The notes under the pieces were generated by a model that saw only the letters and a list, made by a program, of their open reading frames with translations, was not told the DNA's origin and did no database searches. This document shows positions 19,440-28,453 of a stretch of DNA of 49,921 bases, piece after piece (position 1 is the stretch's first letter; each line of letters starts with the position of its first letter). The position numbers and the translations under genes are program-made. Source of the stretch: Candidatus Colwelliibacteriota bacterium (lineage in GTDB: Bacteria > Patescibacteriota > Minisyncoccia > UBA6257 > Colwellbacteraceae); the NCBI GenBank assembly GCA_027448785.1, contig DAIDMW010000004.1, positions 1 to 49,921 of the forward strand, read 5' to 3'.

Positions 19440-20458
19440 TCACGATAATTCTGGCAGTGGTCTTCATTATCGTCCTCGTGCTGGGCCATGAATTCGGCCA
19501 TTTTCTGGCCGCCAAGCTTTCGGGAATGAGAGTCGACGAGTTCGGCTTTGGTTTTCCGCCGCGGATCTGGGGGAAAAAGAAGGGAGAAACGCTGTATAGC
19601 GTCAACGCCTTCCCGTTCGGCGGCTTCGTTAAAATCTACGGCGAAGACGAGACCGGAGAGAAGGAGTTGAGCCAGGAAGAGCGGAAGCGCAACTTTCTCT
19701 ACCAGCCCGCCTACAAGAAAGCCATCGTTCTGACCGCCGGAGTTCTGATGAACTTCCTGATCGGTTGGTTGGCTTTGACCGCGGTTTTCATGATCGGCAT
19801 CCCGCAAAGCGTGGTGGTGACGGGGGTGATCAAGGGGAGTCCGGCCGCCGCCGCCGGGATCAAAGCCGGCGACGAAATCCTGGGTTTCAGCAACATAAAC
19901 GAGTTTATTAATTATGTTTCCGACTCCAGCGCCGGCGGCAAGAGTGTGGCCGTCAAGCTCCTGACCAACTCGAAAGAGGAAACTTTGAACATAACTCCCA
20001 AGGGCGGACACCTCGGCGTTTACATCGTGCAAGGCGGAATTCCCAGCGAAGGGTTTTTCCAATCCGTTTGGGACGCGATGAAGTCCGCCGGTAATATCTT
20101 CGGAATGATCTTCTATTCGGTCTATCAAATGATCGCCAGCGCCTTTGCCGGACACTACGGAACTTTGAGCGAGGTTACTGGGCCGGTCGGTATCTACAAC
20201 ATCCTGGCTTTAAGCACCAAGATGGGAGCGGCCTACGTGCTCCAGCTTTTGGCGTTGATCTCCATAAACCTGGCGGCCATCAACATCATTCCTTTTCCGG
20301 CCTTGGACGGGGGGCGTCTGTTTTTTCTGGCTTTCAACGGCCTGTTCCGCGGTAAGCCCAATTACAAAATCGAAGCGGTAGCCAACACTATTGGTTTTGC
20401 TCTGCTCTTCGCCCTGATGATTGCCATAACCGTCAAAGATGTTATAAATGTACATTAA
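19436..20458 (+). CDS. rseP: RIP (site-2) metalloprotease RseP
   Basis: 340 aa; VLGHEFGHFLAAKLSGMRVDEFGFGFPP, PDZ-like domain, NIIPFPALDGGRL. Confidence 0.93.
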   Translation: MITIILAVVFIIVLVLGHEFGHFLAAKLSGMRVDEFGFGFPPRIWGKKKGETLYSVNAFPFGGFVKIYGEDETGEKELSQEERKRNFLYQPAYKKAIVLTAGVLMNFLIGWLALTAVFMIGIPQSVVVTGVIKGSPAAAAGIKAGDEILGFSNINEFINYVSDSSAGGKSVAVKLLTNSKEETLNITPKGGHLGVYIVQGGIPSEGFFQSVWDAMKSAGNIFGMIFYSVYQMIASAFAGHYGTLSEVTGPVGIYNILALSTKMGAAYVLQLLALISINLAAINIIPFPALDGGRLFFLAFNGLFRGKPNYKIEAVANTIGFALLFALMIAITVKDVINVH

Positions 20459-21679
20459 ATGCGGCAATCCAAGCTTTTCTCCAAAACCCAGCGTTCCGAT
20501 CCGCAAAACGAGGAGTCGGTTAACGCCAAACTCCTGATTCGCGCCGGGTACGTCGACAAGGTCATGGCCGGCGTCTATACCTTTCTGCCATTGGGCAAGC
20601 GGGTGATGGCTAACATCGAAAATATCATCCGCGAGGAGATGATGGCCATCGGCGGCGAGGAAATCTTTATGCCCTCGTTGCAGCCGAAAACCAACTGGGA
20701 AACCACCGGCCGGTACAACGCTTACGATACCCTCTTCAAATTTCAAAGCTTTTACAGCAAGACCGATTACGTGTTGGGACCGACGCACGAGGAGATAGTT
20801 TCGCCGCTCTTGGGGAAGTTCATAACTTCCTACAAAGACCTGCCGGTTGCGGTCTTCCAGATCCAGAATAAGTTCAGGGACGAGAAGAGGTCAAAATCCG
20901 GACTTTTGCGCGGCCGAGAGTTCTTGATGAAAGACTTGTATTCTTTCCACGCCGACGAAAAAGATCTGGAAAAGTTTTACGAAAAAGTGCGGAAAGCTTA
21001 CGTCAAGATTTTCAATCGCGCCGGCATCGGCAAGCTAACCTACTACACCTACGCCTCCGGCGGTACTTTTTCTAAATATTCCCATGAGTTTCAAACGCTC
21101 ACTCCAGCCGGAGAAGACGTTATTTATATTTGCGACAAGTGCCGGATAGCCGTTAACCGCGAGGTCATCGACGACTTGCACGGATCCTGCCCGGAATGCG
21201 GTTCAAAGACCCTGCGTGAAGAGAAGGCGATCGAGGTCGGAAACATCTTTCCGTTGAAAACTAGATTTTCCTCGCCTTTTGGCTTAAAATTCTCTGGCAC
21301 GAACGGTCAGGAAAACGAGGTTCTAATGGGCTGTTACGGCATAGGCCTAAACCGCCTGATGGGAACGATTGTCGAGGTTTCCCACGACGAAAAGGGCGTT
21401 ATCTGGCCGAAGGCGGTAGCTCCCTTTCCGGCGCACCTTGTGGAGCTCGGCAAGGGGAAGGGGCGTCGGCTCTACGAGCAATTGGCGAAAGCCGGCATCG
21501 AGGTCCTTTACGACGACCGCGACGCCACGGCTGGCGAGAAATTCGCCGACGCCGATCTGATCGGCCTCCCGGTGCGGCTGGTCGTCAGTGAAAAAACCAA
21601 AGATAAAGTCGAAGTAAAGAAAAGAGGAGAAAAAAATTCAAAATTAGTCAGCTATGGGTCTGTTAGAAAACTTCTATAA
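20459..21679 (+). CDS. proS: Prolyl-tRNA synthetase, compact form
   Basis: 406 aa; class II motifs, KFRDEKRSKSGLLRGREFLMKDLYSFH, MGCYGIGLNRLMG. Confidence 0.94.
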   Translation: MRQSKLFSKTQRSDPQNEESVNAKLLIRAGYVDKVMAGVYTFLPLGKRVMANIENIIREEMMAIGGEEIFMPSLQPKTNWETTGRYNAYDTLFKFQSFYSKTDYVLGPTHEEIVSPLLGKFITSYKDLPVAVFQIQNKFRDEKRSKSGLLRGREFLMKDLYSFHADEKDLEKFYEKVRKAYVKIFNRAGIGKLTYYTYASGGTFSKYSHEFQTLTPAGEDVIYICDKCRIAVNREVIDDLHGSCPECGSKTLREEKAIEVGNIFPLKTRFSSPFGLKFSGTNGQENEVLMGCYGIGLNRLMGTIVEVSHDEKGVIWPKAVAPFPAHLVELGKGKGRRLYEQLAKAGIEVLYDDRDATAGEKFADADLIGLPVRLVVSEKTKDKVEVKKRGEKNSKLVSYGSVRKLL

Positions 21680-22700
21680 GAATATCGGAATCGACTTGGG
21701 AACGGCCAACACCCTCCTATACCTGCAGGATCGCGGCATAGTAGTTCAGGAGCCGACATTGGTTGCTTTTAATAACCGTACCGGGCAGATCCTGGCCGTA
21801 GGCGAGGAAGCGAAGAAGATGCTGGACCGGACGCCGGCCCACATCACCATCGTTAAACCGCTGATGAACGGGGTCATCTCGGATTTCGAGACCACGCAGG
21901 AGATCATTAAGCACTTCCTGCATGAGATTAAGAACCAGAGCTTCTGGTCCAGATACCGCACCGCGTTGGTGGCGATACCGACCAACCTGACCGAGGTGGA
22001 AAGGAAATCGGTCGAGGACGTGACGGTTGCTGCCGGAGCTGGAAAAGTTTTCCTGGTCGAAGAGCCGATCGCGACCGCCATCGGCGCCAGGCTGCCGGTG
22101 GAGGAGGCGACCACGAACATGATCATTAACATCGGCGGCGGCACCACAGAGATATCTATAATTTCCGTCGGTGGCGCGGTTATTTCCAAGAGCTTGAAGG
22201 TCGCCGGGCAGAAATTGAATGACGACATCGCCAAGTTCATCCGCGACGAGTTTAAGTTGTTGATCGGCGAGCCGACGGCCGAGGAGCTGAAGATCAATAT
22301 AGGCTCGGCGATCGGTATTGAAGAGAAGTTGGAAATGCCGGTGCGGGGCCGCGATATGGCCACCGGCCTTCCGCGGGAAATACTCGTTAAAAACACCCAC
22401 ATTCGCGCGGCTATCCACCGTTCGCTGAAATCAATCGTCGACGAGGCGAAGTCTCTGATCGAGTCGGCTCCGCCGGAGTTGGTCGGCGACATGCTGAAGC
22501 GCGGAATCTACGTCTCGGGAGGCGGCAGCTTGCTGCGCGGACTCGACCGCTTCATTGAAAAAGAAGTGACTGTGAAGACGATGGTGGTCGACGACCCGCT
22601 GACCTCGGTGGCGAGGGGCTTGGGCATCATCCTCGAGGATATGCCGAAGTACAACTCGATCCTTTCCAACCAGCAGAGGCCCAGACAGGTCAACCTGTAG
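21654..22700 (+). CDS. mreB: Rod-shape protein MreB (paralogue 2)
   Basis: 348 aa; IGIDLGTANTLLYLQDRGIVVQEPTLVAFN, INIGGGTTEISIISVGG; followed by mreC, mreD, pbp2. Confidence 0.95.
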   Translation: MGLLENFYKNIGIDLGTANTLLYLQDRGIVVQEPTLVAFNNRTGQILAVGEEAKKMLDRTPAHITIVKPLMNGVISDFETTQEIIKHFLHEIKNQSFWSRYRTALVAIPTNLTEVERKSVEDVTVAAGAGKVFLVEEPIATAIGARLPVEEATTNMIINIGGGTTEISIISVGGAVISKSLKVAGQKLNDDIAKFIRDEFKLLIGEPTAEELKINIGSAIGIEEKLEMPVRGRDMATGLPREILVKNTHIRAAIHRSLKSIVDEAKSLIESAPPELVGDMLKRGIYVSGGGSLLRGLDRFIEKEVTVKTMVVDDPLTSVARGLGIILEDMPKYNSILSNQQRPRQVNL

Positions 22701-22712
22701 CTTAATCAAGAC

Positions 22713-23396
22713 ATGCCCCACTCCATTCGCAGAAAACGATGGTCGGTGCCGGTATTGATACTGGTGTTGGCGGCCGTCGTTTTCGGCGGATGGTATTTTC
22801 CCGAAAAATTTCGCGTCTCCTCGTTCGTCCAGACCGTCATCGACAAGCTGACTCCCAATTATCAGCTGCGGCAGCAGATTGCCGAACTGCAAAAGGAAAA
22901 CGAAAACCTGCGCGCCCAGATTTTCGACCAGAGTATAACCCAGACCAGCACGGTCAAGGTTTATTCCACTTATCCTTTCAATAACAACCAGTACATCGTT
23001 CTGGCCGCCGGAAGCAATCAAGGGCTGAAAGTCGGAGACGTAGTTACTTACGGCGGCAACTTGTTAGTCGGAAAGCTGACCAGCGTTTCGGCAAATGAGA
23101 GTGTGGCGGAAACGATTTTCAACCCCAACTGGGAAATGGCGGTCAGAATAGGCAGCCAGCAGGTTAACGCACTTTTCCGCGGAGGTATAGAGTTGAAAGT
23201 TACGCTCATCCCTAAGAGCCTGCCGGTGAATAGCGGGGATCTGGCGGTCACTGCCAGCCAAGGTTTCCCGTATGGCTTGGAAGTTGGCAGCGTTCAGTCG
23301 GTCATCGACGACGTCGGTACTCCTTACAAGGAGGCTACGCTGCAGGCGCCGTTCAAATTAGAAGACCTGCGCGATGTTTCTATCATTCATTCTTGA
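22713..23396 (+). CDS. mreC: Rod-shape protein MreC
   Basis: 227 aa; N-terminal TM, coiled coil, beta domain; syntenic. Confidence 0.85.
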   Translation: MPHSIRRKRWSVPVLILVLAAVVFGGWYFPEKFRVSSFVQTVIDKLTPNYQLRQQIAELQKENENLRAQIFDQSITQTSTVKVYSTYPFNNNQYIVLAAGSNQGLKVGDVVTYGGNLLVGKLTSVSANESVAETIFNPNWEMAVRIGSQQVNALFRGGIELKVTLIPKSLPVNSGDLAVTASQGFPYGLEVGSVQSVIDDVGTPYKEATLQAPFKLEDLRDVSIIHS

Positions 23397-23820
23397 GATA
23401 TTCATAATTGCTCTGGCAAGCTTCGTCCAGCTGACTAACGCGGCTTTTTTTAATGCGGTCAAGCCCGACTTGGCGCTGGCTTTGATATTGGCTCTGGCCG
23501 CCTATGACAAGCGGTGGGAGCGGAGAATCTCCTGGCTGATAGTCGCTGCCTTGATTTTGAAATTTATGCCGCAGTTCGACATCCAAGCTCTTTTTTTCGT
23601 GGTGGCGGCTTTGATCGGGATGCTTATGATCGACTACCTGCCCTGGCGGCATTGGATCGGAGTCGCGGTTGCTGTTATCGCGGGGACGCTGATCGTCAAC
23701 TTCAAGCTTTTCGGGCTGGAATGGGGAGCGACTTTTACGGAGATGTTGTATAACGTCCCGCTCGCGCTTATCCTTACGTATCTGGCAAATTTGGCTTATG
23801 GCAAAAAAGAAATTCATTAG
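23374..23820 (+). CDS. mreD: MreD-like membrane protein
   Basis: 148 aa multi-TM ORF between mreC and pbp2. Confidence 0.7.
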   Translation: MFLSFILEIFIIALASFVQLTNAAFFNAVKPDLALALILALAAYDKRWERRISWLIVAALILKFMPQFDIQALFFVVAALIGMLMIDYLPWRHWIGVAVAVIAGTLIVNFKLFGLEWGATFTEMLYNVPLALILTYLANLAYGKKEIH

Positions 23821-25591
23821 AAAAATAGCGCTCGACGACATAGTGGCCGACACTATGGCGGGAGACTTGGAGAGCAAGGAACTGCCGGTCAAGCCGTCGA
23901 TCTTCAAAGTGGTCTTCGGGGTCGCTGCGCTTTTGCTCGGCGTGGGGGCGGCCCGCGTCTTCTATCTTTCAGTCGTTCAGCACGGTTTCTTCAGCGGACT
24001 GGCGCTGGCCAACGTCAACGAAGAGATACCGATAATCGCGCCGCGAGGAATAATTACTGATCGCTTCGGCACGCCGTTGGTCACCAACCAGCCGATTTTC
24101 AGCGTCTTTCTGGACGTCAGCGAAATGGTCCGGGACGGCGAGGAGAGCAAAGTTGTGGCCGCCGCCCAAAGCATTCTTAATATGCCGCCCAGCACTTTTT
24201 ATTCGATTCTCGCCAGGACCAACCTGGAAAGCAATAATGCCGTCATTATCGCGACCGACATTACGCGCGAACAGTCGATTGCCATCCAAAGCTTGGACTT
24301 AAACTCCCTGAAAGTTGAGAACGACTATAAGAGAGATTACCTAAGTCCGGCTTTTTCCACTTTCATCGGCTATGTCGGCCGCAGCGTGTCCGATAACGAA
24401 TTAAAGGGCCGGGCCGGGTTGGAGGCGTACTACAACAGTATTCTGCAGGGGACGGACGGGGCGACGGTAATCTACAGGAATGCGCTTGGCAAGCCGCAGG
24501 GCACGGCCACGATCGAGCCGAAAATGGGACAAAACTTGCAGACAACAATTGACGGACCGTTCCAGCAGTACCTGTACCAGGACATGATGATGCACATGCA
24601 ACAGATGGGGAAAACTTCGGGTTTGGCTTTGGCGATCGATCCTCAAAATGGTCAGGTTTTAGCGATGCTCAGCCTGCCCACCTACGACGGGAACAACCTC
24701 GGTCCGGCTTTAACCAACCCAGACCACCCCCTTTTCAACCGCGTGGTTTCCGGCGTTTACAGTCCCGGCTCGACCATCAAGCCTTTGGACGCCACCGCGG
24801 TCCTGAAGGAGGGGATAATCACCACCTCCACCCAGATTTTTTCTCCCGGATATCTTATGTTGCCAAACCCCTACGATCCCTCGCATCCAACCAAGTTCTT
24901 AGACTGGCAGTATCAGGGGTGGGTTAACGTTTTCTCGGCCATCGCAAAATCAAGCGACGTTTTCTTCTATGAAGTCGTCGGCGGTTATCAGAACCAGCCC
25001 GGCTTGGGAATTTACAAGTTAATCGATTACTGGAAGACGTTTGGTTTGGGCAAGCCGACAGGAATCGACTTGCCGGGAGAAGCGAGCGGCAGCCTGCCGA
25101 CCCCGGCCGAGTTCCAGAAGACGCACGGGCACCCGTGGCTAACTGGCGACACTTACAATGTGGCTATCGGTCAAGGAGGGCTTTTAGTCACACCTCTGCA
25201 GCTGGTCGACGCGATCTCCGCCATCGCTGACGGAGGAGTTGTTTATCAGCCGCATTTGAATCTAAACGAAAAGCCGCGACAGATACTCAATCTCACCTCG
25301 CTGGAGCCCGAGTTCCAACTGGTCAGGCAAGGAATGAACGATACGGTCTCGCAGCCCTACGGAACCGCCTATGTTTTGCATACCCTGCCTGTGCAGACCG
25401 CGGGCAAGAGCGGCAGCGCCCAGTACGACTTCAACCAGAAGACGAATGCCCTTTACATCGGATACGCTCCCGCCAAAAATCCTCAGATCGTGATGCTGAT
25501 CCTGGTGGAGAACGCCACCGAGGGAACATTAAACGCCGTTCCTATCTTCAAGGACGTCATCAACTGGTACTACCAGAACAGAATTAAGTAA
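23798..25591 (+). CDS. mrdA: Penicillin-binding protein 2 (class B transpeptidase)
   Basis: 597 aa; SPGSTIKP, SSDVFFYEV, GKSGSAQ motifs. Confidence 0.92.
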   Translation: MAKKKFIRKIALDDIVADTMAGDLESKELPVKPSIFKVVFGVAALLLGVGAARVFYLSVVQHGFFSGLALANVNEEIPIIAPRGIITDRFGTPLVTNQPIFSVFLDVSEMVRDGEESKVVAAAQSILNMPPSTFYSILARTNLESNNAVIIATDITREQSIAIQSLDLNSLKVENDYKRDYLSPAFSTFIGYVGRSVSDNELKGRAGLEAYYNSILQGTDGATVIYRNALGKPQGTATIEPKMGQNLQTTIDGPFQQYLYQDMMMHMQQMGKTSGLALAIDPQNGQVLAMLSLPTYDGNNLGPALTNPDHPLFNRVVSGVYSPGSTIKPLDATAVLKEGIITTSTQIFSPGYLMLPNPYDPSHPTKFLDWQYQGWVNVFSAIAKSSDVFFYEVVGGYQNQPGLGIYKLIDYWKTFGLGKPTGIDLPGEASGSLPTPAEFQKTHGHPWLTGDTYNVAIGQGGLLVTPLQLVDAISAIADGGVVYQPHLNLNEKPRQILNLTSLEPEFQLVRQGMNDTVSQPYGTAYVLHTLPVQTAGKSGSAQYDFNQKTNALYIGYAPAKNPQIVMLILVENATEGTLNAVPIFKDVINWYYQNRIK

Positions 25592-25888
25592 GCGCAAAAC
25601 TAAAAGCTAAAAGAGAAAAGCAACGGCCAGCAGTCGGCCAAATTTGAAACTCTAAATCCGAAATCCTAAACAAATCACAAATAACAAATCCCAAATACGA
25701 AACACAAACGGGTTTATAAATTGAAGTTTGGTATTTCGAATTTGTTTCGGATTTAGTATTTCGAATTTAGGATTTGGAAAGCGCAAAATACCGACAATCC
25801 GTTAGTCGTCGGTTCTTTTGCGTTTTGCGCTTTTAGTTTTTCGCTTATTTTTCCGTTCTTTTAAATTTTGCGCTTTTAATTTTGCGCG
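25592..25888. repeat. Intergenic palindromic element, longest copy
   Basis: GCGCAAAACTAAAAGCTAAAAGAGAAAAGCAACGGCCAGCAGTCGGCC...CTAAATCCGAAATCCTAAACAAATCACAAATAACAAATC...TTTTGCGTTTTGCGCTTTTAGTTTTTCGC. Confidence 0.85.
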
Positions 25889-25932
25889 TCTTAACCTATG
25901 CTTAAGAAGCATATTTTTTTAATTATTGACCT

Positions 25933-26556
25933 ATGACCACTCTTTTGGCCGATATTTCTAGTGTTTTCTCTGGGGCGGTTTCTTCTTACGGCTACTTCGG
26001 CATAATCGCGCTGATGTTTTTAGAGACGGCCAACATTCCCATCCCTTCGGAAGTAATCATGCCCTTTGCCGGTTTTCTCTCGGCTCGCGGAGAACTTTCT
26101 ATTTGGCTGGTCGTTCTCTCCGGCGTCGCAGGCAATTTGATCGGAGCCGTTTTTTCCTATTCGATAGCCAAGCGAGTGAACGAGAATATTAAACATGAAC
26201 ACAGTTTCCGGATTGCCGAGCGGTGGTTCAAGCATTATGGAGAGCCGTCGATCTTCTTCGGGCAGCTGGTGCCGCTGGTTCGCACCTTCATCGCGTTTCC
26301 CGCCGGGATGTTCAAGATGAACAAAACCAGATTCGTCGCCTATGTTTTTTCCGGATCGCTGATTTGGTCCGCGGGCTTGTCTTATATCGGCTGGCTTCTG
26401 GGCGATCGCTGGAACGTCTTGGGACCGATCTTCAGCAGGATAGACGTCCTGGTGCTACTTCTCGCCGCTTTGGCCTCGCTTTTCGTCGTGTGGTATCATA
26501 AAAAGAATCATAAGAATAATGAAAACGATCATCGCCAACTGGAAGAGCAACCCTAA
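25933..26556 (+). CDS. DedA family membrane protein
   Basis: 207 aa; ETANIPIPSEVIMPFAGFLS, GQLVPLVRTFIAFPAGMFKMNKTRF. Confidence 0.92.
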   Translation: MTTLLADISSVFSGAVSSYGYFGIIALMFLETANIPIPSEVIMPFAGFLSARGELSIWLVVLSGVAGNLIGAVFSYSIAKRVNENIKHEHSFRIAERWFKHYGEPSIFFGQLVPLVRTFIAFPAGMFKMNKTRFVAYVFSGSLIWSAGLSYIGWLLGDRWNVLGPIFSRIDVLVLLLAALASLFVVWYHKKNHKNNENDHRQLEEQP

Positions 26557-27259
26557 CTCGTTCAAGGCTGCCTCGATCCTGGCTAAATCATCCGAAAAAG
26601 CGGCGTTAAGATATCCGCAGGCCGAAGTGGTAATCGCTCCTCCTTTCTTATATCTCGCCGAAGTTAAAAAAGAGCTCAAGCGCGCCAAGCTCGGAGCGCA
26701 GGACTCCTTTTGGAACGAGGGGGGAGCCTACACTGGAGAGGTTAATCTTTCCCAGCTTAAAGCTTCCGGAGTTTCTTTCGTCATTATCGGCCACTCGGAA
26801 CGCCGCCGCTACCTGGGAGAAAGCGACGAGGTTATAAACCGCAAAGTATCCGCTTCGCTGCGCTACGGGCTTAAAGTAATCCTCTGCGTTGGAAACCGGG
26901 AAAGATCGGAGGATCCAATGCGCATTATCAGCAGCCAGTTGGCCCAGGATTTAAAGGGGCTGGCGCCCGGAGACAAGGTTGAAAATTTAACCATAGCTTA
27001 CGAGCCGGTCTGGGCGATTGGCACTGGCGATGCGGAGAGTCCCGACGGAGCTGCCGATGTTGCCGCGCGCATAAAGGAACAGTTGACCCGCTACTGGAAG
27101 ATCGAATCGCCTCGCGTCCTTTACGGAGGCTCGGTGGACAGTAAGAATATCGAAAAGTTTTTGGAAAAGGAGGAAATCGACGGCGTGCTGGTCGGCGGCG
27201 CCAGCCTTAAAGCCGCGGAGTTCGGAAGGATGATAAAGGAGACAAATTCTAAATCATAA
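26519..27259 (+). CDS. tpiA: Triosephosphate isomerase
   Basis: 246 aa; MKTIIANWKSNP, VIIGHSERRRYLGE, AYEPVWAIGTG, YGGSV; overlaps dedA by 38 nt. Confidence 0.96.
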   Translation: MKTIIANWKSNPNSFKAASILAKSSEKAALRYPQAEVVIAPPFLYLAEVKKELKRAKLGAQDSFWNEGGAYTGEVNLSQLKASGVSFVIIGHSERRRYLGESDEVINRKVSASLRYGLKVILCVGNRERSEDPMRIISSQLAQDLKGLAPGDKVENLTIAYEPVWAIGTGDAESPDGAADVAARIKEQLTRYWKIESPRVLYGGSVDSKNIEKFLEKEEIDGVLVGGASLKAAEFGRMIKETNSKS

Positions 27260-27306
27260 ATCCGAAGTTCAAAGCGCAAAGCGAAAAGCGCAAAAGTTAA
27301 AACAAC
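27243..27306. repeat. Intergenic element copy (partial)
   Basis: AAATTCTAAATCATAAATCCGAAGTTCAAAGCGCAAAGCGAAAAGCGCAAAAGTT. Confidence 0.6.
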
Positions 27307-27318
27307 GGAGTTGCGCAG

Positions 27319-27987
27319 ATGGAAAAAATCTCTCTGACAACAAAAGACAACAAAAGCATATCGGGCAATTTCTTCCCCGCCGAAAACGCCAGGGGGTGGG
27401 TTATTTATCTGCACATGATGCCGTCCACGAAAGAATCTTGGAATAAGCTGGCTGAACGCCTGGCGAGCGACGGCTATGCCGGATTAGCGATAGATCTGAG
27501 AGGACACGGCGAATCCGAGGGTGGTCCGGAAGGGTACAAGTATTTTTCCGACGCCGAACACCAGGCGAGCATTAACGACGTCGAAGCCGCCTGCGATTTT
27601 CTTGTAAAGAGCGGAGCTCAAATCGGCAGAATCCATCTGATCGGCGCTTCGATCGGAGCCAACCTGGCTATCGAATTTCTCGCTAAACACGAGGAAATTC
27701 CTTCGGCGGTCCTTCTTTCCGCGGGCACGAACTATCGTGGAATTTCGGCACTCCGCGCCGCCGAAAAACTGAAGTCCGGGCAAAAAGTTTTATTTCTTAC
27801 CAGCCGCGACGATCTTGGCGCCGACGGATCAAATCCTAAGCAAAACGAGATGGTAATCAGCTTTCTTCCTGGGGGCGTAAAATCGGAGAAAGTGGTCTAC
27901 AACGCTGCCGGACACGGGACGAACATATTCCAAACCAAAGAAGATCCCGACCCCGAAGAGTTGATTGTTTCCTTTATCGAACGTTGA
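27319..27987 (+). CDS. Alpha/beta hydrolase
   Basis: 222 aa; AIDLRGHGESEGGPEGYK, IHLIGASIGANLAIEFL, NAAGHGTNIF. Confidence 0.85.
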   Translation: MEKISLTTKDNKSISGNFFPAENARGWVIYLHMMPSTKESWNKLAERLASDGYAGLAIDLRGHGESEGGPEGYKYFSDAEHQASINDVEAACDFLVKSGAQIGRIHLIGASIGANLAIEFLAKHEEIPSAVLLSAGTNYRGISALRAAEKLKSGQKVLFLTSRDDLGADGSNPKQNEMVISFLPGGVKSEKVVYNAAGHGTNIFQTKEDPDPEELIVSFIER

Positions 27988-28077
27988 CAAAGAGACTGAA
28001 AATCATATAATTATTTTTGAGTGAGTGTTTGCAGTCCTGAACGACGATATCGATTTAGGAGTGCCGCTTCCAAGTTA

Positions 28078-28109
28078 TGCCCCCGCTTTCAAGCGGGGGC
28101 ACTTTTATT
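28078..28109. terminator. Strong terminator-like hairpin
   Basis: TGCCCCCGCTTTCAAGCGGGGGCA followed by CTTTTATT. Confidence 0.75.
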
Positions 28110-28111
28110 TT

Positions 28112-28189
28112 CATCCTGAGCCGCGTCGAAGGATGAAAACATCCTGAGCCGCGTCGAAGGATGAAAACATCCTGAGCCGCGTCGAAGGG
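28112..28189. repeat. 28-bp tandem repeat, 2.8 copies, each unit a hairpin
   Basis: (CATCCTGAGCCGCGTCGAAGGATGAAAA)x2 + CATCCTGAGCCGCGTCGAAGGG. Confidence 0.95.
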
Positions 28190-28223
28190 TTGCCGTAGCA
28201 CCGCTTGCAGTGCGGGAGTTCAT

Positions 28224-28437
28224 TAGCGCAAAACTAAAAACTAAAAGCGAAAAACAACTGTCAGTAGTTAGGCAAATTCGAAGCTCTAAATCCGAAATCC
28301 TAAACAAATCACAAACTCTAAATGTCAAATACGAAACATAGACTGGTTTGTAATTTGAAGTTTGGTATTTCGAATTTGTTTCGAATTTAAGATTTTCGTT
28401 ATTTTGCATTTTACGTTTTTCATTTTGCACTTCTCTG
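28224..28437. repeat. Intergenic palindromic element copy
   Basis: Homologous to 25592-25888: shared CTCTAAATCCGAAATCCTAAACAAATCACAAA and TTTGAAGTTTGGTATTTCGAATTTGTTTCG-type segments. Confidence 0.85.
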
Positions 28438-28441
28438 GTGC

Positions 28442-28447
28442 TATAAT
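28442..28447 (+). promoter_or_regulatory. -10 box of candidate leaderless pgk promoter
   Basis: TATAAT-N6-ATG(28454). Confidence 0.55.
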
Positions 28448-28453
28448 TTCCCT

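Noticed and set aside
18917-20155. 412-aa minus-strand ORF
   Set aside because: Antisense to frr and rseP, which are clearly recognisable; long antisense ORFs are common in this composition.
23798-25591. PBP2 motifs SSD and KSG instead of SxN/KTG as a novelty
   Set aside because: E. coli PBP2 also has SxD and KSG-type motifs, so this is normal for the family.
28112-28189. Possible CRISPR array
   Set aside because: Units are directly contiguous 28-bp tandem copies with no unique spacers and no cas genes in the window.
28089-28430. 113-aa minus-strand ORF
   Set aside because: Translation of the dispersed repeat and the 28-bp tandem array; no protein-like conservation expected.
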